A stretch of DNA of 64,000 nucleotides from Flavobacterium sp. (GTDB lineage: Bacteria > Bacteroidota > Bacteroidia > Flavobacteriales > Flavobacteriaceae), in the NCBI GenBank assembly GCA_016721735.1, contig JADKHM010000016.1, positions 153,158-217,157 of the forward strand, in the 5' to 3' direction. The position numbers and the translations under genes are program-made. The notes under the pieces were generated by a model. That model saw nothing but the letters and a program-made list of their open reading frames with translations, made no database searches and was not told the DNA's origin. This document shows positions 1 to 9,731 of this stretch, one piece after another; within the stretch, counting starts at the first letter, position 1, and each line of letters begins with the position of its first letter.

Positions 1-1067
1 CTACTCACGATTACTATAGTCAAATAAATGACGACAAAGCCAAAGAATATCGGCGCAGACAGCTGGGAAATCAACATAAAGTAATCTAAGACTAATAACA
101 CAATCGAATAATGTATCAAAAACATCCCCAACGAAAACTTACCCAAGAAAGACAACAGCTTCTTAATGACGATACTGTTACTTCTTAATTGATAAACCAA
201 AGGAAACGTCAAAGCAATCGAAATCGAGGTCAATGGCAAATACAACACTTCCCAGAAAAATGCTTGAGAATCAATAAAAAAGCGAAAATAGCCCACTCCA
301 ATGAAAAGGAGCACCATGAGTAAAATGCCTACGAAAGACAGCGGCTTTCTAAAATTAATCCAGAATGACGAACAAGTATAGTAAACCCAGACACACAAAA
401 CGCCTACAAAAAACGAATCCAAACGAAAGATTACGACCGACTTGATATTTTGGTCCCATTCCATCAAACTAATTGCTCCATAATGAAGGTAATACAGATA
501 TTTGCAAAGAAATGAAAGCAACAAAACACCAACAGTAGTAATAAAAAATAGCGTAGATTTAGATATTGAAGGCAACATCTTGACAAGAAGTCTAACCGAA
601 AAAACCAAAATAACACATCCAAAAAAAACAATTGGAATGGACCAGCTTTCTGGAAAAAATATGGGCATTGCACTTCCAAAATTCTGGATAAAAAAGAAAT
701 ATTTCCATGTCGAAGCATCAGTATAACCAATAATCCTAGAAGTTAGAACCACAAGAAGCAAAACCAAATAATAAAGCGGCAATACACGCCATGCGCACCT
801 TTTAAAAAAACTAAAAATGGCTGAATTCGGCGAAGAATTACCTGCTATCAAAAGTGTATACACTTGTTTCCCAATCAGAAATCCACAAAGAACAAGTAGC
901 ACTTCAACGCCAAGAAAACCAAAAAGTGGTGCCAATTGACTCGAAATGATAGACACGCTTGGCCTAAATAACATCAAGTGCCCAAATAGCACCAGCAACA
1001 CCGAACCGAAACGCAAAAGATTCAATCCAAAATCGTCATCGTTGTTTTCGTCGCGGTTATTGTTCAC
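1..1067 (-). CDS. Acyltransferase family 3 membrane protein, 3' end outside window
   Basis: An open frame of 355 codons runs leftward from a GTG at 1067 and has no stop before the window edge. The product is strongly hydrophobic with about ten likely membrane segments. Near the N-terminus it has a Leu-Phe-Gly-His motif, followed by a Phe-Leu-Gly-Val-Glu motif, and later a Pro-Glu-Ser-Trp-Ser stretch. This pattern resembles the acyltransferase-3 (OafA/NodX-type) family, which moves acyl groups onto surface polysaccharides or lipids. The family call is from pattern memory, not a search. The start is uncertain: no ATG lies in frame nearby upstream, and GTG is only 33 bp from the divergent gene at 1101. 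The frame shows no breaks, unlike many genes in the window. Confidence 0.6.
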   Translation of the reverse strand, partial: MNNNRDENNDDDFGLNLLRFGSVLLVLFGHLMLFRPSVSIISSQLAPLFGFLGVEVLLVLCGFLIGKQVYTLLIAGNSSPNSAIFSFFKRCAWRVLPLYYLVLLLVVLTSRIIGYTDASTWKYFFFIQNFGSAMPIFFPESWSIPIVFFGCVILVFSVRLLVKMLPSISKSTLFFITTVGVLLLSFLCKYLYYLHYGAISLMEWDQNIKSVVIFRLDSFFVGVLCVWVYYTCSSFWINFRKPLSFVGILLMVLLFIGVGYFRFFIDSQAFFWEVLYLPLTSISIALTFPLVYQLRSNSIVIKKLLSFLGKFSLGMFLIHYSIVLLVLDYFMLISQLSAPIFFGFVVIYLTIVIVS

Positions 1068-1100
1068 TAGAATTGTGTATTTTTGATTAAATGATTTGCC

Positions 1101-2243
1101 ATGAAGCTCAATCCAAAGATATATAAATTTACTGCCGTTTTTGCAATACTCGGAATGCTGACAGCGGGAATTGTATATTATAGACTTCCCAACAGACACA
1201 AGGCAATTGTCAAAACCTACCTGCTACAGCATAGCGGTTTGGTCGACAATCAATGGGAAATTAGTAACAAAATGCAACACTACACCATGATTTCGCCAGC
1301 ATTCTATATCGACGGAATTTACAAATCGATGGAAGGACCGAAATCGTCCAACTATGTTCAATTATCGCAGGACACGACCTTGCTTTGGATTACAGGATTT
1401 CACGTGAAAGCCGTCAATGATGACAATAAGAAACAAATCTCCAATGATTTTATTTGCCACACCAACATCGATTTTAATGATGTAAAGTACTTTAGCAACT
1501 TTCATCTAGACGACCGAATTGGCAAACAATATCCTCGAATGACTTCCTTATCCCACGGGTTAGAACATTTCAAATTTCCAAATGGGTATGGCATTCCAAT
1601 GAAGGGCAATGACCTGCTCTATGTGACAACGGAATCGCTGAATCACAATATTCCAGACGCCAACTTTCTCATCAAACACGAAGTCAAGATTGATTATCTG
1701 AAGAACAGTTCGGCTTACAAACCACTCATGAGCAGAACGGTCTATATCATGTTGCCTTACGACAAATACGATCCCTACAAATGTCCGGTCGATCCAGGAA
1801 AAGACTATTGCATTCCCGTCGAAACCAAGAATCACAGTTACGAAGATGGTCAAGGAAATAAATTGTCTGGTCATTGGGTAATTCCTATTGGCAAACACAC
1901 CTATCGAAGCAGCATCGACAATCAGTTACAAATCACCACAGACAGTCTTCGTTTGCATGCGGCGGCTGTGCATGTGCATCCATTTGCGACGTCATTGACC
2001 TTATGGGACAAAACAGCCAAAAAATCAATATTTACCAGCAACATGGTCAATCACACCAACAAAATTGGCTTGTCAAAAATCGACGCATTTTGCTCGGAGA
2101 CCGGAACTTGGATGTTGAAAGATCATGAATACGAATTGGTTTTGGAGGTCGACAATACGACTAATGTCACTCAAGATATGATGGGCAGCATGTTCTTGTT
2201 TTTCTACGATGAAGAATTGGATCGAATAGTACATCAAAAATAA
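1101..2243 (+). CDS. Membrane-anchored protein with copper type II monooxygenase-like motifs
   Basis: The product has 380 residues with one N-terminal membrane segment (about 10-27) and then a soluble, presumably periplasmic or exported domain. His291 and His293 form a His-Val-His-Pro-Phe motif. It is followed about 70 residues later by a Met-rich motif, Met360, Met361 and Met364, inside Asp-Met-Met-Gly-Ser-Met. In peptidylglycine alpha-hydroxylating monooxygenase and dopamine beta-monooxygenase, an HxH pair and a downstream Met form the catalytic CuM site. A His in an upstream Cys-His-Thr motif and a Leu-Ser-His-Gly motif could contribute further ligands. Plant SURNod19-like proteins have a similar layout. 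Function is inferred from motif spacing only. It is divergent from the acyltransferase gene and its downstream side faces an A/T-rich gap. Confidence 0.5.
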   Translation: MKLNPKIYKFTAVFAILGMLTAGIVYYRLPNRHKAIVKTYLLQHSGLVDNQWEISNKMQHYTMISPAFYIDGIYKSMEGPKSSNYVQLSQDTTLLWITGFHVKAVNDDNKKQISNDFICHTNIDFNDVKYFSNFHLDDRIGKQYPRMTSLSHGLEHFKFPNGYGIPMKGNDLLYVTTESLNHNIPDANFLIKHEVKIDYLKNSSAYKPLMSRTVYIMLPYDKYDPYKCPVDPGKDYCIPVETKNHSYEDGQGNKLSGHWVIPIGKHTYRSSIDNQLQITTDSLRLHAAAVHVHPFATSLTLWDKTAKKSIFTSNMVNHTNKIGLSKIDAFCSETGTWMLKDHEYELVLEVDNTTNVTQDMMGSMFLFFYDEELDRIVHQK

Positions 2244-2560
2244 ACCACTTTTCGAAGCATAGATTTGCGTTAAGACCTACCATATTCCATACTTACCTGT
2301 GGCCCGAAAGGATTTGAAAATAAAGGTTTTAGAAAAAAACCACAGGGAAAAAAAAAAAAAAAATTTTAAAAATAAAAATTCCTTTTTTGTTGCACAATTG
2401 GTTTGGTTGACTTAAAAAAAAAAAAAAATTTTAAAAATATTTTTTTTTTGAGGTTTTTAAAAAAAAAAAAAAAAAAAAAAACAAAATTTATAATTTTTTT
2501 TTAAATGTTTTTAAATTTTTATTTAATAAATCGATTTTTTTATCGAAAGCTGTAAAATTT
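2244..2560. other. Gene-free A/T homopolymer gap
   Basis: No gene was seen here. Between about 2337 and 2530 the sequence is almost pure A and T, with several A runs of 14 or more and T runs near 10. Two similar units (a long A run, TTTT, then AAAAATA) start near 2349 and 2414. The gap lies between two convergent genes, so a terminator is expected, but no clean GC hairpin is visible. The tract may be a real A/T-rich terminator region or badly called sequence. Confidence 0.6.
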
Positions 2561-3514
2561 CTAAAACAATGAAGCTATTATTTTTTCTATCGTAATTCCT
2601 TCTGCATCGGCTTTATAATTCTTCACCACACGATGTCTCAATATTCCAATCGCGACCGCCTTCACATCTTCGCTATCTGGCGAGAATTTCCCGTTGAAAG
2701 CCGCATGCGCTTTGGCAGCCAAAATAAGGTTTTGTGACGCTCTTGGTCCTGCTCCCCAATCTATATAATTCTTGATAAAATCATTAGACAACGCATTGTC
2801 AGGACGGGTTTTACTCACCAAAGTAACGGCGTATTCAATCACATTATCTGGAACAGGAATACGACGCAACAAATGTTGAAAGTCGATAATTTCCTGCGCG
2901 GTAAATAACGGATTTATCGTAGATTGCTTATCTGTAGTAGTACTGCGAACCACCTCTACTTCCTCTGCAAATGAAGGATAATCAAGCTTGATCGAGAACA
3001 TAAAACGATCTAATTGCGCTTCAGGCAACGGATAAGTACCTTCTTGCTCAATCGGATTTTGGGTCGCTAAAACAAAGTAGGGCAAGGACAACTTATAATT
3101 GTGCCCTGCAATAGTGACTGCACGTTCTTGCATCGCCTCGAGTAAGGCAGCTTGGGTTTTTGGAGGTGTTCGATTGATCTCATCTGCCAAAATAATATTG
3201 GAAAATATCGGTCCTTTTAGAAACTTGAACTGACGATTTTCATCCAAAATTTCACTCCCCAAAATATCTGAAGGCATCAAATCTGGCGTAAACTGAATTC
3301 TCTTAAAATCGAGACCTAAAGCCTGAGCAATCGTATTGACCATTAAGGTCTTTGCCAAACCTGGCACTCCAACCAAAAGCGCGTGTCCTCCAGAAAAAAT
3401 ACTCAAAAGAATTTGATCGACTACTTCATCTTGACCCACGATGATTTTGGAAATTTCCTTTTTTAACTCAATTCTCTTTTGAACTAAATTTTGAATTGCT
3501 GTAACGTCTGACAT
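2561..3514 (-). CDS. MoxR-family AAA+ ATPase
   Basis: The product has 317 residues, the usual length for MoxR ATPases. The Walker A motif Gly-Val-Pro-Gly-Leu-Ala-Lys-Thr is at 49-56, and a Walker B of type Ile-Leu-Ala-Asp-Glu is at about 108-112, followed by Asn-Arg. MoxR proteins act as chaperone-like ATPases, often helping to mature complexes with von Willebrand factor A proteins. No VWA partner is visible in the window. The gene is the last of four on this strand, 38 bp after the SurA-like gene, and is probably in the same operon. The same order (parvulin, lipoprotein, parvulin, MoxR) is, as I recall, typical of Flavobacteriia. Confidence 0.9.
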   Translation of the reverse strand: MSDVTAIQNLVQKRIELKKEISKIIVGQDEVVDQILLSIFSGGHALLVGVPGLAKTLMVNTIAQALGLDFKRIQFTPDLMPSDILGSEILDENRQFKFLKGPIFSNIILADEINRTPPKTQAALLEAMQERAVTIAGHNYKLSLPYFVLATQNPIEQEGTYPLPEAQLDRFMFSIKLDYPSFAEEVEVVRSTTTDKQSTINPLFTAQEIIDFQHLLRRIPVPDNVIEYAVTLVSKTRPDNALSNDFIKNYIDWGAGPRASQNLILAAKAHAAFNGKFSPDSEDVKAVAIGILRHRVVKNYKADAEGITIEKIIASLF

Positions 3515-3552
3515 AATAGTACTGATATTGTATGGATAAGACGAATCCTAAT

Positions 3553-4959
3553 TTATTTTTTTAACCAATTGTTTGTGAATTCACAATTGCGATAATCCCC
3601 ATTTACTTTAACATAGGTTTCCTTTATTTTCTCTTCAGACCATTTTGCGATGGCCGCGATTTGCTTTTCTTTTAGCGCCAAGTTCTTAATTTTGATATAA
3701 TCCTTGCCATAATCCGCTGTATGTTCTTCTATTCTATTGGTCACCATCACCAATTTATATTTTTTCTTTCCGGATTGGTCCGTATCAATAAGTGGCACAG
3801 AAACTTCGCCTTCCTTCAAATTGGAAACCTGCGAATACAAACTCGGATCCATTTTAGTCAATTCAAAATGCGTGTCTTGTGTCTTTGGATTAATCAAAAC
3901 ACCTCCGTTAGAACGTGTTTCTTTTTCGTCAGATTCTGCTCTTGCTGCATCTGCAAAGGAAATAGATTTGTCATCGATTTTCTTCTTAATTTGAAGCACC
4001 CGTTCCTTAGCGTCTTTTAGAGATTGGTCATCCGTTTTTGGAACCAAAAGAATGTGACGCAAATCTACATCTTGTCCCTTAATTTTCTCAATATAAATAA
4101 TATGCCATCCAAAATCAGTTTCAAAAGGTTCTGAAATTTCTCCTTCGGATAAGCTAAAAGCAACATCTTTAAACTCTTTTACGAAAGGCGTTTTCTTATT
4201 CATCTTATAATAACCGCCATTTGAACTTGACCCAGGATCTTGCGAATACAAAACTGCTTTTGTCGAAAAACTTGAACCTTCTTGTACTTCCTTCTTAAAC
4301 TCCTTCAACTTATCAATAACCTTTTGCCGTTCCTCTGCAGACACTTTAGGTGCGACAATAATTTGAGAGACTTCCATTTCAGCTCCAAAAACAGGCAAGT
4401 CCGCGACCGGTATCTTTTTAAAGAAATTACGAACCTCTTCTGGCGTAATCTCTACGGCATCAATAATTTTTTTTTGCATTGACGCTGCCAACTTATTCAT
4501 TTTGATAATTTCCGAAAGTTCCGTTCTAAAATCTTCCTCACTCGTTTTCTTAAAGTACTTCACGACCTTATCCATAGAGCCGAGTTGTTCCACCATATAA
4601 GTCAGTTACTCTTCCATCTTACTTTTAACTTCATCATCAGTGACGATAATACTGTCTTGAATGGCTTGATGGGCATACAACTTATCTTCCAATAATTTTC
4701 CCAACATTTGACATCGCGTAATATCCTTCACAGAATTTCCTTGACTCGACAATTCTAGAAAGGTCTTGTCAATGTCCGAATCCAATATATTGAAATCACC
4801 CACCGTTGCAATAACGCCGTCTATTTTTTGTCTTCTAGTATCTACAACAGTTTTCTTGGTCTTAACCGTATCTTGTATGATCTCCTGACCCAAGACAAAA
4901 CCTGTAGTAAGTAGGAAAAGGCATAAGGAAAGCACTGCATTCTTATTTATAAACTTCAT
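3553..4959 (-). CDS. SurA-like periplasmic peptidylprolyl isomerase, interrupted by an in-frame stop
   Basis: The start at 4959 (MKFINKN...) is preferred because it is followed directly by a signal peptide ending Phe-Val-Leu-Gly-Gln. A longer frame from 5001 adds an unlikely basic extension. The protein has a SurA-type N-terminal region and two parvulin-like segments, the second starting with a Leu-Arg-His-Ile-Leu motif. Such proteins escort outer-membrane proteins through the periplasm. The frame is cut once by TAA at 4606-4608. Reading continues in the same frame on both sides (Lys-Met-Glu-Glu-stop-Leu-Thr-Tyr), so one base change, probably CAA to TAA, explains it. The start overlaps the stop of the upstream gene by 17 bp, suggesting translational coupling. 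Confidence 0.8.
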
Positions 4960-5794
4960 ACTTCTTGTCTTTAATGGCATCATCCGTAATTTCCTTTTCA
5001 AATTTTTTTATTAACTCTAATTTTCTTTTGTTCAATATGACTTCTCGTAAGGTTGGCTTTAAGTACTGAAACGGAGCCACTTGATTCTTGTCTATTACAT
5101 TAGAAATCTTGACAAAGTAGGCACTTTTACCTTCGGTTTTCTGTATGGTCTTACCCGGAATGATATAAGTCTCTCTATTTTCTGGCGTAATAAATCGCAA
5201 TTTCCCGTACACCTGACTTAACTCCGTCCAAATCGAATCATTAAATGCAAAACTATTGAGTTGCAGAGAATAGGTATCCCAAAATTTTTTGTCCGACTTT
5301 CTAAAATCAAAAAACTTACTTTTGATTAATTCGTACTTTGGATTTTCCTTTTCCAGGCTCACATATCGCAAGCGAACTAATGTTCCGTTGCTCCTAAAAT
5401 TCTCCTTATTCTCGTTATAGTAACTTCTTAATTCCGATTCAGAAATGATGGTATCCGTAGTTCTTTTTACAATTTCTTCGAGATACGCCTTGGTATAGAG
5501 ATCAATCTTATACTGTTGAATCAAAGTATCAAACTCCGCTTTCTTGTTGGCGTTCAAATTAACTTCAGCTACTTTTATCAAGAGCTTCTTAGAGGCCCAG
5601 CGGTCGATAAAACTCCTAACAATGGCAATACTGTCTTCTTTTGAAATCCCGCGTGGAACTAAGTTAGCGATATCGTCTTGATATAAGTACTCTGAATTGA
5701 CTCGCGCAATGGCCTCAGATTTTTTACCAGAACCAAAAAGTGTGCACGCAGTAAAAATCACACAAATTCCAACTGCCGCAACATACTTCAACAT
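4943..5794 (-). CDS. SurA-N-like lipoprotein
   Basis: The product has 283 residues with a lipoprotein signal: a short hydrophobic stretch ends in Ile-Phe-Thr-Ala-Cys, placing the lipidated Cys near residue 17. The mature part is rich in Lys, Glu and predicted helix. It looks like the peptide-binding chaperone part of the SurA/PrsA family without a clear catalytic parvulin domain. Its ATG overlaps the stop of the upstream parvulin gene by one base (TAATG), and its 3' end overlaps the next parvulin gene. The three genes are therefore translationally linked and probably act together in outer-membrane protein biogenesis. The role is inferred from context. Confidence 0.7.
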   Translation of the reverse strand: MLKYVAAVGICVIFTACTLFGSGKKSEAIARVNSEYLYQDDIANLVPRGISKEDSIAIVRSFIDRWASKKLLIKVAEVNLNANKKAEFDTLIQQYKIDLYTKAYLEEIVKRTTDTIISESELRSYYNENKENFRSNGTLVRLRYVSLEKENPKYELIKSKFFDFRKSDKKFWDTYSLQLNSFAFNDSIWTELSQVYGKLRFITPENRETYIIPGKTIQKTEGKSAYFVKISNVIDKNQVAPFQYLKPTLREVILNKRKLELIKKFEKEITDDAIKDKKYEVYK

Positions 5795-7764
5795 TATTTC
5801 TTAAGTTCCAATTTTACTTTTTCAAAAACGTCAGGAAAAGTCTTGATGGTAAATTCCTTTTTCAATTCAGCAACCCAGTTTTGTTCAAGATATTGCTGAT
5901 AATCATTGATGACTTTGCCCTTGCATTCATCTAATGTTTTTGGGCCAGCTGGCATCACTTTGTTGACCATAGTCACAAAGTAATAATCGCCATCTTTTAT
6001 TATTTCTGAAAGACCTTCTACTTGTTTTAAATTTTTTGGCAAAGCATCATTTCCTTCCTCAAATACGCCTGCATTGGTCATTACTGTTACTTTATCTTTC
6101 GTATTCAATTGCTCCTTAATTTTCTCCGGAGCTACCTTTTGCTTCAATAATTTTTGTGCTTTCTTAATAACATCCATATTGGTAGAGGAAGCAATGATAA
6201 CGTCCAAACGTGTTTTCCATTGGTAAAGATTTTTTTGGCTTTCATAGTAGTTCTTCAATCCAATCGTATCTGTTTTTGATCGATCCCAAATTTCTTTTTC
6301 CATCAAATCAAACAACAGTAAACCATCTCTATATTCATCCATGACATTAGAAAAATCAGGAAACTCTTTTTCTAAATTATCCGTGTAGTAAGAAGTCAAC
6401 TGGTCATCAACAAATTTTTCATAAGATTTATCAACCAATTTACCAATTGGTTTTAACGTCAATCCTGCTTTTTGTTGTGTTTTTAGATAAATCAAAAAGC
6501 TTGTTCCAGTGATATTTTTTTCATTTACAGAGAATAATTTTTTGTCGAATGCTTTAGTATCTGCAGGAACTTCCCATTTATTTTCGTAGTAATCATTGGT
6601 CACGGTTTTGGCAGCCGCTGCGTACAATTTATCATCGCGTTTGATGGCATATTTCTTTCTTAACTTTTCATTCAAAGAATTGGTAATCAATCGCGAACGG
6701 TCGTCTTTTGAAACTTTGTTCTCCAACTCCACTTTCATTTCATCAAGCGTACGAACGGGATGTTTCTCAATCAACTTAGCAATGTGCCAACCAAATTTGG
6801 TTTGAAATGGTGCTGAAAGTGGTTTTTCCTTTGTAAGTGAAAAAGCAGTATTCTCAAATTCCTCAGAACTCAATTGACCAGAACCAAATCGTGCAAGCAC
6901 ACCTCCTTTAGAAGAAGAGGACTTATCGTCAGAAAATTGTTTTGCTAGACTTTCGAAACTTTCACCTTGCAACAATTTTTGATATATATCATCAATTTTC
7001 TTTTTGTTTGCCTCTTTTTCCTCTGGTTTATCCTCTTTAGGATTAACAATCATAATATGAGCAACAGTGACTTCTCCTCTATTATCACGAACATCATCTA
7101 CTTTGATAATATGATATCCGAAACGAGTACGAATAGGATTAGATACTTTTCCAACTGCCGTATTAAAAGCCGCTGATTCAAAAGCATAAACCATTCTAAA
7201 AGCACTAAAATAACCCAAATCACCTTTATTTTCTTTTGCAGATGGATCCTGAGAAAACTCAGTTGCGAGTTTACCAAAATCTTCGCCTTTTAGTACGCGG
7301 TTTCTGATATCTACAATTTTATTGTATGCTTTCAAAGTATCTTCAGACGCAGCATTTTCATCACAGGTAATAAGAATATGAGAAGCTTTTACTTCTTTCA
7401 ACGAACGCTTATAGCCTTCTTCAACCAATTCCTTCGTTACTTTAGAATCACTTAGATAATTTTTAGAAAGTTGAGCTCTATAGGAAGCCAGTTCCGTTTT
7501 GTATGAATCGCCGTTTTGTAGCCCCAATTTATTGGCTTTGGCAATTTTTAGCTTGTATCCAATAAATAATTCGAGATACTGTGTTAGGTCTTTTTGCGAT
7601 TCGTCTTTAACCAAATCTAAATTCTTATTATAAACTCGAGAAAACTCATCAGTATAGTAGGGTTTGTCGTCAATTGTAAATAAAACTTCCTTTTTTACAC
7701 TTTGCGCATAACTAACAAAACTTAAGGAAAGTAGCACCCCAAAAAACAATTGTTTAATTCTCAT
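5794..7764 (-). CDS. Periplasmic peptidylprolyl isomerase with two parvulin domains
   Basis: The product has 656 residues. A signal peptide of about 20 residues ends Val-Ser-Tyr-Ala-Gln. Two parvulin (PpiC-type) domains follow in tandem, recognisable by Ala-Ser-His-Ile-Leu-Ile and Val-Ala-His-Ile-Met-Ile starts and by Phe-Gly-Tyr-His-Ile-Ile and Phe-Gly-Trp-His-Ile-Ala ends, over roughly residues 125-350. A long helical C-terminal part follows. Proteins of this kind catalyse prolyl isomerisation and hold unfolded outer-membrane or T9SS cargo in the periplasm. The neighbouring 40 kb of huge exported proteins shows how much such cargo this cell makes. It is the first gene of the four-gene operon and has a good promoter match upstream. 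Confidence 0.85.
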   Translation of the reverse strand: MRIKQLFFGVLLSLSFVSYAQSVKKEVLFTIDDKPYYTDEFSRVYNKNLDLVKDESQKDLTQYLELFIGYKLKIAKANKLGLQNGDSYKTELASYRAQLSKNYLSDSKVTKELVEEGYKRSLKEVKASHILITCDENAASEDTLKAYNKIVDIRNRVLKGEDFGKLATEFSQDPSAKENKGDLGYFSAFRMVYAFESAAFNTAVGKVSNPIRTRFGYHIIKVDDVRDNRGEVTVAHIMIVNPKEDKPEEKEANKKKIDDIYQKLLQGESFESLAKQFSDDKSSSSKGGVLARFGSGQLSSEEFENTAFSLTKEKPLSAPFQTKFGWHIAKLIEKHPVRTLDEMKVELENKVSKDDRSRLITNSLNEKLRKKYAIKRDDKLYAAAAKTVTNDYYENKWEVPADTKAFDKKLFSVNEKNITGTSFLIYLKTQQKAGLTLKPIGKLVDKSYEKFVDDQLTSYYTDNLEKEFPDFSNVMDEYRDGLLLFDLMEKEIWDRSKTDTIGLKNYYESQKNLYQWKTRLDVIIASSTNMDVIKKAQKLLKQKVAPEKIKEQLNTKDKVTVMTNAGVFEEGNDALPKNLKQVEGLSEIIKDGDYYFVTMVNKVMPAGPKTLDECKGKVINDYQQYLEQNWVAELKKEFTIKTFPDVFEKVKLELKK

Positions 7765-7839
7765 TATTATTAGATTATCAGTTTATTAATTAAGTTAATA
7801 GAAAAATTCAAAATCAAAATTTATGTTAATTTCGAGGAA

Positions 7840-7869
7840 CAAAAATAACAATTCAATTGCATTAAACAA
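7840..7869 (-). promoter_or_regulatory. Bacteroidota-type promoter for the parvulin/MoxR operon
   Basis: Read on the minus strand, TTG (7867-7869) is followed by 19 bases and TATTTTTG (7840-7847). This fits the Bacteroidota consensus TTG-N17-23-TAnnTTTG. It lies about 75 bp before the start at 7764. Confidence 0.6.
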
Positions 7870-7963
7870 GTATAGCGGATAGTATTAACAAAAAATTATT
7901 AACGGCCAAAATTCGATGTTATGGGAGTAAAAATTGCGGCTTAAGTAACACTACAAATTCTTA

Positions 7964-7996
7964 TTGAATATTATTGTCGAATTAATACTATTTTTG
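7964..7996 (+). promoter_or_regulatory. Bacteroidota-type promoter for prfC
   Basis: TTG (7964-7966), 22 bases, then TATTTTTG (7989-7996), 19 bp before the ATG at 8016. It is divergent from the promoter at 7840-7869. Confidence 0.55.
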
Positions 7997-8015
7997 CAAT
8001 CCATTTATCGACTAT

Positions 8016-9605
8016 ATGAGTTTTTTAAAAGAAATACAACGACGCAGAACATTCGGAATCATTTCGCATCCCGATGCTGGTAAGACTACATTAACTGAAA
8101 AATTATTGCTTTTTGGGGGCGCTATTCAGGAAGCGGGAGCAGTAAAAAACAATAAAATAAAAAAAGGAGCTACCTCCGACTTTATGGAAATTGAACGCCA
8201 AAGAGGAATTTCGGTTTCAACCTCTGTCTTGGCCTTCAATTATAAGAATAAGAAAATAAACATCCTTGACACGCCTGGACATAAAGATTTTGCTGAAGAC
8301 ACGTTCAGAACATTAACAGCAGTCGATAGCGTAATTGTTGTTATCGATGTAGCAAAAGGAGTTGAGGAACAAACCGAAAAATTGGTCGCCGTTTGTCGAC
8401 TAAGAAACATCCCAATCATTGTTTTTATCAATAAACTCGACCGTGAAGGTAAAGACGCATTCGATCTCATGGACGAAGTCGAACAAAAGTTAGGTTTGCA
8501 CGTGACACCACTGAGCTTCCCCATCGGAATGGGATATGATTTTCAAGGTATCTATAACCTTTGGGAAAAGAATATCAATTTGTTTAGTGGCGATAGCCGA
8601 AAAAATATCGAAGAAACCATCGCCTTTTCTGATGTGCAAAATCCTGAACTCGAAAAGATTATAGGTGCGCAACCTGCGAATAAATTGCGAGAAGAATTAG
8701 AATTAATAGAAGAAGTCTATCCGAAATTCGACAATGACTTATATCTAAAAGGAAAACTCCAACCCGTTTTTTTTGGTTCGGCATTAAACAATTTTGGTGT
8801 CCGTGAATTACTAGATTGTTTTATCGAAATAGCGCCATCGCCAACCCCTAAGGAATCGGAAACACGCTTGGTGAATCCAACAGAAGAAAAAATGACTGGC
8901 TTTGTTTTTAAGATTCATGCGAATATGGACCCAAAGCACCGAGATCGACTGGCATTTATTAAGATTGTTTCAGGCACATTCGAACGTAACAAACCGTATT
9001 TTCATGTCCGTCAGAAAAAGAACTTTAAGTTCTCTAGCCCCAATGCCTTCTTCGCAGAAAAAAAGGAAATTGTAGATATCTCTTATGCGGGAGATATTGT
9101 GGGTCTTCATGACACCGGAAATTTCAAGATTGGAGACACGTTGACAGAAGGAGAAATAATGAACTTCAAAGGAATTCCAAGTTTCTCACCTGAGCACTTC
9201 CGATACATCAACAACGCCGACCCTCTGAAGGCAAAACAGCTAGACAAAGGGGTAGATCAGTTAATGGACGAGGGAGTAGCGCAATTATTTACACTTGAGA
9301 TGAACAATAGAAAAGTAATCGGAACCGTGGGAGCACTGCAATATGAGGTAATTCAATACCGATTAGAACACGAATACGGCGCAAAATGCAACTACGAGAA
9401 TTTTCCGGTACACAAAGCTTGCTGGGTAAAGCCTGTTGATCCAAAAAGTGAAGAATTTAAAGAGTTCAAAAGAATCAAACAAAAGTTCTTAGCAAAAGAC
9501 AAATACAATCAGATGGTTTTCTTAGCCGATTCTGATTTTACCATTCAAATGACCGTTAGTAAATATCCGAATGTAAAATTATTCTTCACTTCGGAATTTG
9601 ACTAG
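8016..9605 (+). CDS. prfC: Peptide chain release factor 3
   Basis: The product is a 529-residue translational GTPase that releases class I release factors from the ribosome after termination. The P-loop His-Pro-Asp-Ala-Gly-Lys-Thr-Thr is at 18-25, Asp-Thr-Pro-Gly-His at 85-89 and Asn-Lys-Leu-Asp near 139-142, all in their expected places. The length matches RF3 (about 529) and not EF-G. The frame is intact. The gene stands alone with its own promoter; the next gene starts about 125 bp downstream behind a separate promoter. Confidence 0.95.
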   Translation: MSFLKEIQRRRTFGIISHPDAGKTTLTEKLLLFGGAIQEAGAVKNNKIKKGATSDFMEIERQRGISVSTSVLAFNYKNKKINILDTPGHKDFAEDTFRTLTAVDSVIVVIDVAKGVEEQTEKLVAVCRLRNIPIIVFINKLDREGKDAFDLMDEVEQKLGLHVTPLSFPIGMGYDFQGIYNLWEKNINLFSGDSRKNIEETIAFSDVQNPELEKIIGAQPANKLREELELIEEVYPKFDNDLYLKGKLQPVFFGSALNNFGVRELLDCFIEIAPSPTPKESETRLVNPTEEKMTGFVFKIHANMDPKHRDRLAFIKIVSGTFERNKPYFHVRQKKNFKFSSPNAFFAEKKEIVDISYAGDIVGLHDTGNFKIGDTLTEGEIMNFKGIPSFSPEHFRYINNADPLKAKQLDKGVDQLMDEGVAQLFTLEMNNRKVIGTVGALQYEVIQYRLEHEYGAKCNYENFPVHKACWVKPVDPKSEEFKEFKRIKQKFLAKDKYNQMVFLADSDFTIQMTVSKYPNVKLFFTSEFD

Positions 9606-9703
9606 ATTAGATTTCAAACGTAATAGTACGATTGTGATACAAAATTCTCGAATTCCGTGTAATATTTTTTAGAATCAATGTCCTTTTTTTAAATTATTAT
9701 TCT

Positions 9704-9711
9704 TATATTTG
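9704..9711 (+). promoter_or_regulatory. -7 element TATATTTG upstream of the small membrane protein
   Basis: TATATTTG fits TAnnTTTG and lies 20 bp before the ATG at 9732. No clear TTG was found at the right distance upstream, so only the -7 element is claimed. Confidence 0.45.
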
Positions 9712-9731
9712 CAACCTAATTGCATTCGAAC

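Noticed and set aside
464..730. 88-codon minus-strand frame
   Set aside because: Wrong frame of the acyltransferase gene, which reads open through the whole region from GTG 1067.
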